From contig NW_014575560.1 of assembly GCF_000708205.1 (NCBI RefSeq), positions 436,501 to 500,500 of the forward strand: a stretch of 64,000 bases of DNA, given 5' to 3'. Both the position numbers and the translations under genes were made by a program. The notes beneath the pieces are model-generated. The model ran no database searches and had not been told where the DNA came from. It saw nothing but the letters and a program-made list of their open reading frames with translations. The stretch's first letter is position 1. Each line of letters opens with the position of its first letter. Positions 42,418 through 53,753 of the stretch are shown one piece after another. Source of the DNA: Mixia osmundae IAM 14324. Lineage: Eukaryota; Basidiomycota; Mixiomycetes; Mixiales; Mixiaceae.

Positions 42418-44759
42418 TCACCTTCGCTCGCCTAAACTTCCAGCACTCCTGTAGGAGCCTTGACTGGATTGGCGAGTCATGATCGAGGAAGATGACCGCG
42501 CATCGAGTGGCGTGCCAGATAAGCTGGCAAAGAACTCTTCGCCACTGTCGCTAAATGTGTCTGCTCCGTATGTGCGCTGTCGTCCCGACACGGTCGGTAA
42601 CGCGAGGCTGTGCACGCTCCCCAGCTTTCTCCCGGTATATCTCGCTGCAATTGCCTGTGAAAGATTGAGCTGCAGGAAGCAATGCATAGGGATGAGCATA
42701 CCTCTGCGAGACTCTCTGGAGCTTGAGAAGAAGGCACAGCGTTGTCTGTCTGGCGTTGCAGGCTCGACATGCCACCATGTGGCGCACGCAAGTCAGCTCT
42801 CGATGGTGTAGCATACGAAGCTGATGGCGAAGTGGCAAGATCGCCAACGCGCGAGCGCGTACGCGTATTGATAGGCGAATTGGCTTGCGGTAAGGGGCCG
42901 CCAGCATTCAGGCTGGAGTAGTGGGAACCACGCTCCGCGTCTGCCCGTATGAGGATGAGCAGCAGCTCCGAAAACGAACGAAGCTGCTCTTCGCTCTGTC
43001 GCAGTGATTGCTGTATCGCTCGATCGAGTCCAGCGCCATCGCTGTCGTCTAAAATGACTTCGCGCGCTAGATCTGCATTATATGTGATGGCTTGTTGGAG
43101 ACGCTCAAAGCCCCCAAGCAGATCTTCGACCTTGGCAAGAAGCGCTACCGTTTCGGGCGCCTCGGAAAGCCGCTGGTCTGTAAAGTGTGCCTTGAACTGT
43201 CTGAGAGTCTGATCTAGCAGCTGACGTGCTCGCAGCGTTGCGGGCGATTGACGGCCGAGCGATGATCTTGCTCTGCTAAGTGGTGTCTGCCGGCTGCGAT
43301 TCTCGGAGCGAGGCGACTCGTATGGCTGCCTCCTCGATATGGACGTGAAGCTCGACATCGTGTCATCTTCGCGCAGTCTGCCGTTCTCCGGCCGCCGTGC
43401 AAGAGTGCTGCGCGGTGAAAAGCGAGCGCGCGTGTCACCGCCGGCAATGCTACCTGCCACGCTCTGCCTCTCGATCGTGTCTACACGGGCGACGAGTTGG
43501 TTGAGCAGGTTCGCGGATACAGTGACTTGCTGATCCGGTGCATTTGCGATTGCATCGGCGTCTCGTCTGGCAAGGGCTGCCCCGGTCAGAGGGACGTAAG
43601 GCGTCGCATCAAGCGAATCCGTTCGACTACGGGTCGAGTCAAATCGTGCGCCATTGGAAGACTGCACGGGTGTCATGTGGGGCGGTAGCGAATAATCTCG
43701 AGACCGCCTTGGGCTCGAGGTCCCTGAGATGAAGGCGTCAGGCAGGGCAGACCGCCTCTTGTAAGGGGAAGGTGCGTTCAAGATAGTCTCGGTAGACGGA
43801 CGGGGCGAGGACGTGCTCGAACCAGCTCTGACGCGGTTCGCGGCTGAGCCGGCATAGTCTGCTGTACGGCCAGTCGATTGCCGTCGAGGTGCGTCAACTA
43901 GGTAGTCCGACTGACGCCCGCTCAGGCTCATATTGGCGATCTGGAGTGCGGGCAGAATTTCGGATGACTCTCGACTCTGTCTGGGGCTATTGCGACTAGA
44001 CAGGCCCGCATTGTAAGCAGACGAGGTGCTGGAAGCTGTACTTCGCCTTGGCCTGGTCGCGTCGGCGCTCGTGCTATGCAAGTCATAGCTGCGCGAAGGA
44101 GGCAGCGGCATGGTCATCTCAGCGGCCGATGTGATTGACGAGGCAGACGACTGAGAGCGCCCTGGAGAATCTGGCAAGATCAGACGGGGCGAGCGCGACC
44201 TCGCTTCCTGGCTCTCGCGTGCAAAGACGTCGTTACCTGCAGTATTGTCCGCTCGAGATTGCACCACAGTGCTATCGAGCGCATCTTTCGCGTCCGGCGC
44301 AGAGAGGTGCGGCAAGTGTGCGGTAGCGCCACGAGGGCTCGCGTTCGATGACAGGGTTGAGACAGAAGCAGGCCGCCTGGGCGAACGCAGCGGTCTGCTC
44401 AGGCCTGTGGGGGACTCGGGAGCCGTCATACTGTTGACTGCGTTGAGCACCGGCGGCTCCTTCTGCGAGGGCTGCGGCATCGCTTCAGTCCGGCTCTTGG
44501 ACCGCTTCAGGACAGACTGCGCGAATCCGTTGGTCTGAGCAAGTCTGGGCTGAGTCCAATTGGTGAGAGATGTCAGCAAGGATGCCGGAGAGTCGTAGAG
44601 CTGGGCAGACTGGGCAGACCCGGCGGGCGAGAGCGGACGAGACGGCGCGAGAGGCTCTTTCTCGGTCAAGACGGAGAGCTTGTCTTGGCTTCGGATCAAG
44701 GGATGGAGGGAGCGAAGCTGAGGTGTGGGTGTTAGATCCTCACGATCATAGCTGCTCAT
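42418..44759 (-). CDS. Hypothetical Ser-rich disordered protein with C-terminal coiled coil
   Basis: ATG at 44759 (MSSYDREDLTPTPQLRSLHP). Residues 1-460 are disordered and rich in Ser/Arg/Pro, with many SP and RSxS sites. A coiled coil begins around VTVSANLLNQLVARVDTIER, and a helical region follows (ATLRARQLLDQTLRQFKAHF, LLAKVEDLLGGFERLQQAIT, SEEQLRSFSELLLILIRADA). A short intron near 42700 (GTATGC donor after SLAE) leads to a last exon ending SLGERR at 42418, which reads TYGADTFSDSGEEFFASLSG. The helical block may mediate oligomerisation. I do not recognise a family; a cortical or spindle-associated scaffold is a guess from composition. Confidence 0.65.
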
Positions 44760-44881
44760 GTCCTAGCCACACCCTTCTAGCGCTCTGTGACCCCGTGAGA
44801 GCTTGAAACGCTTCACCTCTGGCTTCCGTCGAAGCGCGTCAACACGCACGACGTAATGACGATGCGGGTTACAAACAACAG

Positions 44882-46436
44882 CTAGAAGAGATGCGCTTTG
44901 CTTGGACAGATTGACGGATCTTGCGATTGCAGAATGGCGAGAACGGTGCGCTCGGCAGAGACAACGCATCCTTCGAGGAGGGGGATGCCTTCCGCTGCCC
45001 ACGAGCCGCAGAACCAGACGTGTCTTTGACCCTGAAAGTGTCTTGACGCTTCTCTGCCTGGCACGAAGCATGACAAGACAGCCTTGCTCTGCTTGGTGAG
45101 GACCACGCGCTCGAAGGGCGCTGTGCTGATCACGCGGGAGATGGGCAGAATGGGGTTGGTCGTCTGGTAAACCGCGTCATCGCCAGTGAGCGATGGATCT
45201 AGAGCATGCGTAGCCATGACGTGTTCAAACGACATGCAGCCGAGGGTGCCTTTGTCGTCGGATCGAGAGAGATGACTGTCTAGCAAGTGCTCCGATAGTG
45301 CAATATTGAGGTCTCTCTGATCGTGATCGCAAGGCATCACAGATGCGTCTTGGTGATTGATCACTACTGTCGGCGTGTATTTGAACAATCTGAGCGCATC
45401 AACACGCTCGTGTTCAGCGTGCAAGCTTTCTGCAGATGCGCCAGAGGCATCGAGCGACTTTGCAAGCAGGCTCAAGAGGCTTGCCGCTTGATTTGCTTGT
45501 GTGGCCAGAATCAGATGATCGAAAGTGTGACTCGAGCCGTCGGCGAGGGTCAGAACGACTTGGTCATCCTCTGTGGAAATCAAGTTGATGACATCCGCAT
45601 TGAGGTGGATCTGATCCGGGGTGAGAGGCGCGCATAGACGTATCGCTACCTGTTTGACCCCGTTCTTGACGAGATAATGCGACGCGCCGAAGGTCAGCGC
45701 GATGTACTCTGCTTTGCCCGTCAGCCAGAAGAAAGCGGGCCGGGATGGACTGACCTAGTATCTCTGCGATAGGATGATGCAGCAATTGATCCCTCGTACA
45801 AGTGCAGACGCAAGCGAACATAGGCAGCACGATGAGATTGACAAAGTGTGTAGATACATAAGAGCTCCTTTGCCAGTCCTCGAGCGATTGATGTGAGATG
45901 GGATGCCGAGGATCTGAAAGATGACCCCTAAGGAGGTGGTATATACTGAAGCATGCGAGTAAGATGTAGCATAATGCGACAGATATGACAAGTGCGAGAT
46001 ATCGCGCCAGGCTGGTGATCGTGTTACATGCACGTGGAATGCCGACGGGTCGCAGTGATAGGCCATTTGAACCCGAATAGATGAAGCGAGTCCTCCAAGC
46101 TATGTTGGAAGCCGAGCGGGAAAGAGACGAGAAGGAATAAGTGTAGTTGTGTCGTATCAGCTCGACGCCGAGATAGCGATAGAGCGCGAATGTGCGCTTA
46201 TAGTAGCCGCCCTGTATCGATCGCATGGGCGTATCGATGAGTCGCTGGCGTCCTTGTGCGTCTTTGAAGACCACAGAGGCGCTCGACAAGCCAAGACGCT
46301 GGCTCTTCTCGTACAGATGGACTTCGAACCGGACATCTTCGCCCGTCGGCCCTCGCGCGGTCGCCTTCTGCAGCAGATGTGCCGCGGTCAGGCCCGCCAG
46401 TCCAGAGCCGATGACCGCTACGCGCACGACCGGCAT
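44882..46436 (-). CDS. FAD-dependent amine-oxidase-like flavoprotein with membrane segment
   Basis: ATG at 46436 (MPVVRVAVIGSGLAGLTAAH) opens with the GxGxxG dinucleotide-binding motif, followed by VHLYEKSQRLG with the ribose-binding acid. The middle has an inserted hydrophobic segment (LALVISVALCYILLACFSIY) likely to sit in a membrane. The second half has FDHLILATQANQAASLLSLL and the C-terminal FAD motif HVWFCGSWAAEGIPLLEGCV, typical of the NAD(P)-binding/amine-oxidase superfamily. One intron near 45640-45760 is required. It is close to the COG2907 group of predicted NAD/FAD-binding proteins, which in bacteria often sit beside cyclopropane-fatty-acid synthase; no such gene is seen here. The substrate is unknown. 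Confidence 0.78.
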
Positions 46437-46555
46437 GTCTGCTTGCTGGCCAGCGAGCAGCACGAGGGATGCTGCAATTTCACATCGACAATCGCGTCGG
46501 TCGATTCGCTCCGAAGGATCCGAAGTCACTCACGACAGCTTGGGGCGAGTCGGAT

Positions 46556-47380
46556 TCACTCATCCTGCGAGCCATCGTTGCAGGGACAGATCGACAACGT
46601 GCAGCCCTCGCGAATGCATGTGCGACCGAGCAGCACAGTCCTGTGGAGGCTGACTGGCGCAGATAGTGGGTCACGAGAACAAGATCTGCTCATGCAGGCA
46701 AGCTGAAGCACGCAACTCGTTGGGTGAGGCAGGGCATGCACAGCAGACATAGCTCCGACAATGGTCACAGACTGCAGGGTGTGTGTTTGGCCGAGTGAGG
46801 CAGCCGTGGTCGGAAGCTTCAGACTAGATTTGCGCTGTCGTACCATCTCGCTTGCTTGCTTCCTGGTCGCACTCGACTCGGGGTTTGCCTTACCTGCATG
46901 ATTTGACACAGCTGACAATCCAGTCTCGGCTGTTCCTCGCTCGACAAGTTGACTCTCTATAAACTTCTGGGCTGCATGATCCGCATGATCGGCGTTTCGT
47001 TTCGATTCGATTTTAATTGAGCAGAATTCGAAAGGCACCCGTCCACAAAGCGGAGAGAATTCGTGCGACCGGACCTTGAACTCATTGATAGGCAGCTGCA
47101 GCATCGTTGGCCCATCACCCGGTTCCGACAGCAACACCGGGCACAGCTGCGTCTGACCATCGCACAGTGTCAGAGCGACCGAGCTCTCTGCCAGATCGCA
47201 CAATCAGTCATTTCACACGCCCGTACTGCGCACTGACGCCTCGAGAGAGACTGAGCATCCATGTCGGTCGGACGACCGGCCAGGTAGACTTGCGAGACCG
47301 GCTGTGCAGTCAGGCTGCTTCGCAACCAGCAGGAGTCTCATCACCTGCGAGAGTGCCGGTATCGCCTCTTGCTTCGCCAT
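46556..47380 (-). CDS. Hypothetical protein
   Basis: ATG at 47380 (MAKQEAIPALSQVMRLLLVA). A 39-nt intron (A|GTACGG...CTGGCAG) near 47238-47200 joins CSVSLEASVR to SSVALTLCDGQTQLCPVLLS. The start of the second exon, with VSLEA...VALTLCDGQTQL, resembles the first strands of an OB-fold, but the match is too short to name a family. The rest is low in structure (AQKFIESQLVERGTAE, TRKQASEMVRQRKSSLKLPT) and ends at 46556 with a Cys-containing tail. The 5' ends of this gene and the plus-strand gene at 47622 are divergent, 240 bp apart. Exon 2 overlaps no other convincing gene. The true 3' end may involve another intron. Confidence 0.45.
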
Positions 47381-47621
47381 GATGATGCTCGTCTCCTCCG
47401 CCACGGTGACACCGGTCCCGCAAGCGCTCGAGCTCGCACCCACATGGTCGCACCGTCATCACACTTCATCACCCAGCCAGCGTTCCTCGTCATCCTCCTC
47501 CCAGCAGTAAGCGCTCCAGGCTGCAGCCCTGCCTTGACGACAGACTGATTGTGCGTCTTGTGACAGCAGCCGCACATCTCAACGAGACAGGTTCATCAAG
47601 CTCGAGGCAACAGAACATCCC

Positions 47622-49094
47622 ATGCGAACTGGCACGGTCATGCTCGACACTCTGTCGCCGACGTCCGCACCATCTGAAGATGTCCAAAATCTGCGTGCGA
47701 GCAAACGCAAGGGCAACGTCGAGCTGCCCGTACCTTTCCGCACGCCAACATCCAGTCAGACGGCTTCCGCGCAGTCCACAGACAAAGTAAGCAGGCAGGC
47801 ATCGGCTGCAGTCGTCACACCTGGCAAACGTCGTCGCGTCAGTGTCGCTCGTCTCGACAATGTCAGCACGAGTTTGGATGACGAGAGCACGCAAGGGAGC
47901 GGACAAGGTCTCGGCTCACAGGTTTCGCCTACCATCACCCTGGTTGCGAGTCCCTCCTTCCCGACTAGCGCTCACTCACAGGCGGCCCGCAAGCTATCGC
48001 TCGGCGGCAACAACCAAAGCGAGCCCGTGTCGCCCATTGTACTCAGCTTCGATCCAACTTCGGTCGCAGGCGATGCACAGGCTGTCGAACAGATGCAAAA
48101 GTCACTCGCACTTCGCAAAGAGCAGCAAGCCCTCATCGAGAGCAGACAGAGAGACTCTCTAGGCAATTCCTCCCGAGCAGGTCCACCCTCGACTGCTTCA
48201 CTTCGTAGAACAGCTTCAGTCTCCAATGACACTTCTGTCAGCTATGGACCATTGGCATCACGGCGAGGCACGATCGCTCGTGAGAAGGCACGCAACTTGA
48301 CGATCAGGACGAACGCAAGGGATGCCCATCTGCCTCAGATCAAATCGGCGCCTCTGCAAGTGCCACGCGGCTATGGCAACGAAGAGACGTATGTGCCCAT
48401 TGCGCGCACAGCGGTCGGCAGTCAAGCCGCTGGCCCACTCACTGCTGCCTTGGCATCGAGTCGCGACTTCTTTGAGCGTCGCAATCATCTTGCCTCTCTT
48501 GCGCAAAGTCAAATCGACGAGCGCGACCTGCCTAGCATCGCACACTTTCGACACCATGCTGATGAAAGGATGCTGTCTCCCCGCTCATCATTGTCGCAAT
48601 CGACGGCCAGCTATCTGCCATCCATTTCGCAGCCTCATCCGCAGAATCATTCGCATTCATCGGCAAGAACGTCAGAATCATCGGAGGTCTCATCGAGGAG
48701 AGCCTTCATGTCGCATTTCGAAGGTTTTTACGATACCATCAACAATTCTCGCGTGCTACAAGCTACATTGGACGATCAAATCCGCAAGTCGACAACACTG
48801 CTCAGTGACCTCCAGGGCTCATCCGCTGCTTTCGAGGGAATGCTCGAGCGTCGTATGTCAGACCTCTGCAAGACTGTCACAGCCGATCTGCAGCTCCTCG
48901 AGAATCGTATCGATAAGCTCGAGCGGAGCATCTCGGACGGTGATATCGGACGCACAGAGCGAACAGCAACGCTGGGCGAGAGATTGACTAGACTTGAGCG
49001 CACCTTCCTGGAGCCACTGAAGTCAGCTTCGGCCGTCTACACTACTTCGAGTCTGCGGTCTACTGGTCAGCACGAGCAACAGCGCTCGCCTTAG
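47622..49094 (+). CDS. Hypothetical protein with C-terminal coiled coil
   Basis: ATG at 47622 (MRTGTVMLDTLSPTSAPSED). This is a single exon of 490 residues. The first 330 residues are disordered with basic SP/TP-containing patches (VVTPGKRRRVSVARL is a likely nuclear localisation signal). From about residue 365 the chain becomes ordered and helical: MSHFEGFYDTINNSRVLQAT, LERRMSDLCKTVTADLQLLE, LEKLERSISDG-type heptads and ERLTRLERTFLEPLKSA. A nuclear, coiled-coil oligomer is a fair inference; I do not recognise the family. Codon use and composition match the neighbours. Confidence 0.65.
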   Translation: MRTGTVMLDTLSPTSAPSEDVQNLRASKRKGNVELPVPFRTPTSSQTASAQSTDKVSRQASAAVVTPGKRRRVSVARLDNVSTSLDDESTQGSGQGLGSQVSPTITLVASPSFPTSAHSQAARKLSLGGNNQSEPVSPIVLSFDPTSVAGDAQAVEQMQKSLALRKEQQALIESRQRDSLGNSSRAGPPSTASLRRTASVSNDTSVSYGPLASRRGTIAREKARNLTIRTNARDAHLPQIKSAPLQVPRGYGNEETYVPIARTAVGSQAAGPLTAALASSRDFFERRNHLASLAQSQIDERDLPSIAHFRHHADERMLSPRSSLSQSTASYLPSISQPHPQNHSHSSARTSESSEVSSRRAFMSHFEGFYDTINNSRVLQATLDDQIRKSTTLLSDLQGSSAAFEGMLERRMSDLCKTVTADLQLLENRIDKLERSISDGDIGRTERTATLGERLTRLERTFLEPLKSASAVYTTSSLRSTGQHEQQRSP

Positions 49095-49301
49095 CGCTTG
49101 TGTATGGCCTGCTTGGGCATGTGGCTCGATGCAAAGGCATGCTTGGCTTTTCAGTAATTCGCTGTATGGCAAATCGGCTGTTGTAAGGGTTTGACGAATG
49201 TGCTGCATAGATTTGCCAACTACTTCTTTATGAATACAAGAATACATTTGCTTGATGCGCGTGCTCAGCTCTGCGGTGAGATCAACCAAAGGTCCGTAAC
49301 C

Positions 49302-51599
49302 TCAGCTTAGCTGCTTGGCCGAACCGAACAGCTTCTCTTCTCGTTGTCGTTGACGGAGACGCATGGCAGCTTCGTATCGCGTCATTTCATCGTGATCGTA
49401 CGCGGGCGCGTCTGCCTTCAGTGCTGCATGCTCGGCGAGAGCGTCGACTGCCCACGCAGGCAATTCGCCGTCGTCTTCGTCTATGGCGAGATTTTCGGTC
49501 GAGACGTGTTCGCCGCCGAGCTCGCCTTCAAAGTCGTTGTAAACGACCTCACGCTTGCCATCTGCCTCTCCGGCATGATCAAGCTCGTCTAGAGTATCGA
49601 GTTCGTCCGTCTCATCCGCCTCATCGTCTGAGAGGGCGACATTGGCGTCATTGTGAAGATGGGGAAGCTCTGTATCGCCTTCGAAGGCAGACTGCTCTTC
49701 AGCAGCTCGCTCGGCAGCATCTTTGAAGATATTGCTCTGATCCGGATGGTGCTCGTGATCAGCATGTTTGTCGTCGAGGATCGCATCTTTCGGTGAATCT
49801 CGCAGGAGCTCCGGCTCAATGCTGCTATCGTCTGTGGCCCTCGCTATGACTCCAGCAGCGACAGCTTCCTGATGAGCGCGGTTCAGAGCAGCTGCTTCCT
49901 CTTCCCCGTCGTCCTCGTCGTCGCTCTCGCCAAAGGTATCGATCTCGTCAGCTTCGTGTAAGGCGTGCGCGCTCTCGCTGATGTCCTCCTCTTCTGGCTT
50001 TTGTACGGCTCGCAGAATTTTGCCTTTGCCGCCAGCAGCGAGCGGAGCGTTGATCACGGGCTCAGCCTGCTTCGTCGACTCCTCATCATACTCGTCCCAT
50101 TGCTGTCCGTCTAGATCGAATTCTTCTTCCTCGCCGGTGTCCATCACGAGGTCGTGGGGCTCTTCGGGGGCAGCAGCAAGGTTAGGCGGCAGGCGAGGAG
50201 TGACCTTGTCTTGTTCACGACGGTCCTCTGAGTGATCGCTCTCGCCAAGAGGCGGCAATTTGCCCTGGAGACGCGCTAGCCGTTCTGCCCGCCGCTGCTC
50301 CATACGGATCTGATGCTGTCTTTCGCGCTCCTGACGCTCCGCTCGCGCTAGAGCTGCCGCATTGACCTGGGCACCTTGCTCTAGCTGCTCTTGTACACCA
50401 GGCGGTAATTGCACGTCGGCAAGCGGTTGACGTGGGTAAGCGATGGCGCCACTTGCTTTGCGCGCAAGCAGCTCCTCCGCGTGCGTTTTGTTTGGTCGCG
50501 GCTTTGGGTTCGAATCGAAGCCGATGCCGCTCAGAGCGAGCACGAAGATGAGCAGACACAGTGCAAAAACCAGGTTCATGCTATGGTCGACGAATTTGGA
50601 CCGTCTAGAGTTGTACCAGAGCATGCGCAGGAATCCTGTCGGGCCAGACCATGTCCCTGGCACAGAGGAACCAGCGTAGGCAGGATAAGAAAGCGATGGC
50701 GAAGTACGATGGGTGTGCTTTGGCAGCATTGGCGCGTCTGACTTGCCAAAAGAGCTCAATCTGCCCACTTTGGCAAGCAGGCTCGGCGAGCCGGGCGCAG
50801 ACAGGACTGGCGAGGTGGGAGAAGAACGCATCCGACGATGACTGGGCTGCGGGCTCGATGAGCGACTGGGTGCAACACTGCCTGCCCGACTGCTCGCTCT
50901 TGACGAGGGAGTCGAGAAGAACGCCGTGTCATCCTCGTGAATCGAAGGCATCCTTCGAGTACGCGGAGGTGAGATGACAGAGGAAGTCGCCGTTGATACG
51001 CCGATGGCGGGCGAAGTAGAGCCTATATCATCGCTCGAAGCGCCCTTATAATTCTGTGAATGATCTGAATGGCCTGCAGTCGGCGAATAGGCTGCTGCTG
51101 TCGCTAACTCTGGACTTGCGCCGCCCATGCCAGAATTGGCCAACCTCAGCGAGGTCTTGCGGTTGTGAAAGAATTGTGCAGATCCACCGTTGGGTGCCAT
51201 GTCGTACGTGGCATTTCGCACGCTGCCTGTCGATACAGAGTTGGAGTATGCGCCCGATGAGCTCTGTTGCTGCGCGTGGTGTATTGAGTTTGTGCTTGTG
51301 CTGGGTGACATGCCTGCCGACATGGAGGAATAGTGGCTGTCGCCGCTGCTGTCTCTGCTCAACGGTGCGCTCGCCAAGTTGGACTTTTGCGCTCGCAAAG
51401 GGTAACGAAAGGCATTGAGTGCGGCATCATGTGATGGACTTGACGAGCGTGAGCCCGGCGAGCGCGATCCAGAATTGCTGGCGCCTAAGACGGAGAGTGT
51501 GCCGCTCGACGAGGAGGAGCTCGACCGCAAGACGGGTGGCTGGCCGTTGCGGCCGCTGGTCAAGCCGTTCGGCATCGTCGAAGCCTCGTGCAAGCTCAT
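49302..51599 (-). CDS. Single-pass membrane protein with acidic luminal domain
   Basis: ATG at 51599 (MSLHEASTMPNGLTSGRNGQ); a single exon of 765 residues. About 330 N-terminal residues are Ser-rich and disordered with phosphosite-like RSSSPS repeats. One transmembrane helix follows (MNLVFALCLLIFVLALSGIG, about residues 343-362), preceded by basic RRSKF, so it is probably type II with the N-terminus cytosolic. After it come a basic coiled-coil piece (RAERQERERQHQIRMEQRRA) and a very acidic region (EEEEFDLDGQQWDEYDEES, DELDTLDELDHAGEADG). The acidic lumenal tail could bind calcium or cargo. No family was recognised; a Golgi or ER matrix protein is a possibility only. Confidence 0.65.
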   Translation of the reverse strand: MSLHEASTMPNGLTSGRNGQPPVLRSSSSSSSGTLSVLGASNSGSRSPGSRSSSPSHDAALNAFRYPLRAQKSNLASAPLSRDSSGDSHYSSMSAGMSPSTSTNSIHHAQQQSSSGAYSNSVSTGSVRNATYDMAPNGGSAQFFHNRKTSLRLANSGMGGASPELATAAAYSPTAGHSDHSQNYKGASSDDIGSTSPAIGVSTATSSVISPPRTRRMPSIHEDDTAFFSTPSSRASSRAGSVAPSRSSSPQPSHRRMRSSPTSPVLSAPGSPSLLAKVGRLSSFGKSDAPMLPKHTHRTSPSLSYPAYAGSSVPGTWSGPTGFLRMLWYNSRRSKFVDHSMNLVFALCLLIFVLALSGIGFDSNPKPRPNKTHAEELLARKASGAIAYPRQPLADVQLPPGVQEQLEQGAQVNAAALARAERQERERQHQIRMEQRRAERLARLQGKLPPLGESDHSEDRREQDKVTPRLPPNLAAAPEEPHDLVMDTGEEEEFDLDGQQWDEYDEESTKQAEPVINAPLAAGGKGKILRAVQKPEEEDISESAHALHEADEIDTFGESDDEDDGEEEAAALNRAHQEAVAAGVIARATDDSSIEPELLRDSPKDAILDDKHADHEHHPDQSNIFKDAAERAAEEQSAFEGDTELPHLHNDANVALSDDEADETDELDTLDELDHAGEADGKREVVYNDFEGELGGEHVSTENLAIDEDDGELPAWAVDALAEHAALKADAPAYDHDEMTRYEAAMRLRQRQREEKLFGSAKQLS

Positions 51600-51897
51600 C
51601 TGCGCAGTCGGCTGATCATGTCAGTTTGGCCGACCGGATGCCCTGTCGACGTACGATGTCCAGGGAGAACAGGCGTGTTCAATGCGTGAGTCCGAGTGGG
51701 TGTCGCGTGGGTACAAGCTCCTTCATTCGAGCTGGCCCAGACGCAAATCCCGCGAGCCGAATTAACGCCAACGCCGCCAACTTGGATAGCCAGCAGATCG
51801 GCTCAGCCGCGTGTGTCTCGCGCGCGCGCAATGTCCGCGCGCCACCTTCGTCTGCGGTGACGACGCCAGACGGTCGAAGGATTCGGTGCTGAGCAAG

Positions 51898-53704
51898 ATG
51901 GGCGCATTGCTGTCGATCCCGCTGCTAGGCAGCCTGGGCGGGCTAGCAGCAACGTTGATGACCTCGGTCGTCGCGGGTTTGGCTTTCTTCTGCACATCGC
52001 AAGCGGCAAGTCGACAGTGCCGCTCAAGCTGGGCGCGTGTGCTCATCATATTGCTGGGGAACAGGCGGCAGCATTCTGCAAGTCATGCAATTGCAACTCT
52101 TCCGTCGCCACTCGTGTCGGCTTCTCGATCATCTTCCTCCTCAACTCGATGCTCGCGTGGGCCATGCTCTCGCCTTGGATGATCAAGCAGATCGAAAAGA
52201 TGTCATACGACTACATCAAGATGGACTGCAAGGAAGACAAGTGCTACGGCGTCCTCGCTGTTCGTCTCGGAAATCCAGTCCTGAAGCCTAAGATTGATCC
52301 CAGTTCGGACAGGTTCACAGGATCTGCTTTGCGCTCTCCGTCTTTCACATGGTCCTCGGCGCACTCCTCGTCGGCGTCAAGGACACTCGCGTCAAGCGAG
52401 CGGCCATACAGAATGGGTCAGTAGTTTGCATATGGTCTACTTGCCGGTCTGAAACGCGTTCGTTGATAGCTGGTGGGGCCCCAAAGTAGGAGCATGGCTC
52501 ATCCTCGTCGTGGCGACATTCTTCATACCGAACGGCTTCTTTATGTTCTGGTCCAAGTACATCTCACTCATCGGCTCAACAATCTTCATCTTGATCGGCC
52601 TCGTGCTCCTCGTCGACTTTGCTCATACGTGGTCAGAGACTTGTCTGGACAACTGGGAGCGATCAGAGCCAGAATCGGCCTTCTGGAAATACATTCTCAT
52701 CGGTTCGACGCTCGCCACATACGCCGCGACCATCGCACTCACCGTCGTCGACTATGTCTTCTTCGCCGGCTCGGGCTGCTCCCTCAACCAATTCCTCATC
52801 TCGTTCAACATGATTCTGTGTATCTTTGTCAGCGTTCTATGCGTGCTCCCGGCTGTCCAGGAGGCCAACCCACGATCTGGTCTCGCACAAAGCGGCATGG
52901 TCGTCATCTACTGCACCTATCTCGTCACTTCGGCAGTAGCCAACCACGACTCTGGCTCTGGCCAATGTAATCCACTTCAGAAGCGCGCAGAGGGCGCTCG
53001 AACGAGCATGGTCGTCGTTGGCGCTCTCTTCACTTTCCTCGCGATCGCCTATTCCACCTCACGAGCAGCGACACAGTCAAAAGCCCTTGTAGGCAAAGGA
53101 TCGAGGCGAGGTGAAATAGGCCTCGATGGCGACGATCTGATCTCGGGCGGAGCTTCCATTGGCGAGATGGGACCTGTCCGCTCGCAACCGACCAAGAAAG
53201 ACTCGTTGAAGTATCAAGCGATGCTGGCTGCCGTCGAGGCTGGCTCGATACCAGCTTCTGCTCTCAACGAGGACTCAGATGACGAGATCGACGAGGGTGC
53301 GCCTGGTGCACTCGACTGCGACGACGAGCGGACTGGAACCCGTTACAACTACTCGTGGTCCGTCTCGGTCGAAAGCATATGTATGCATGGAGCTGATGCC
53401 AGCGTAGGTTCCACGTCATCTTTGTACTCGCGAGCATGTATGTCGCCATGTTACTGACGAACTGGTAAGTTCAGTCTTTGAATCAATCGAACCAGCCCTG
53501 ATCGCGCTTGGTCTTCACAGGAACATTGTGGGTACAACAGGCGACGCTCAAATAAGCGACGGCACAGAGGACCTTGGCAGCCCAGTCAAGATCGGAAGAT
53601 CAGGGGTAGCAATGTGGATGAGAATCGTCTCTGGATGGCTATGTCTTTCGATCTACGCCTGGAGCTTACTCGCGCCTGTAGTCATGCCAGACCGCTTTGG
53701 ATGA
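51898..53704 (+). CDS. TMS1: SERINC/TMS1-family multi-pass membrane protein
   Basis: ATG at 51898 (MGALLSIPLLGSLGGLAATL). Several short exons give AFCKSCNCNSSVATRVGFSI, a cysteine-rich SERINC signature, then LNSMLAWAMLSPWMIKQIEK, CYGVLAVHRICFALSVFHM, WGPKVGAWLILVVATFFIPN, FFMFWSKYISLIGSTIFILI, a long main exon to RYNYS, and a last part WFHVIFVLASMYVAMLLTNW and GRSGVAMWMRIVSGWLCLSI ending at TGA 53702-53704. About ten transmembrane helices and the C-terminal SxVAMWxRIVSGW motif are typical of SERINC. Yeast Tms1 and human SERINCs are vacuolar/plasma-membrane lipid-handling proteins whose biochemical role is debated. It converges on the thioesterase gene with 49 bp between stops. Confidence 0.92.
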
Positions 53705-53753
53705 GTACAACATGTTCGCTGTTGTACAATCTGTCTGTATCCACCTCTGCATC

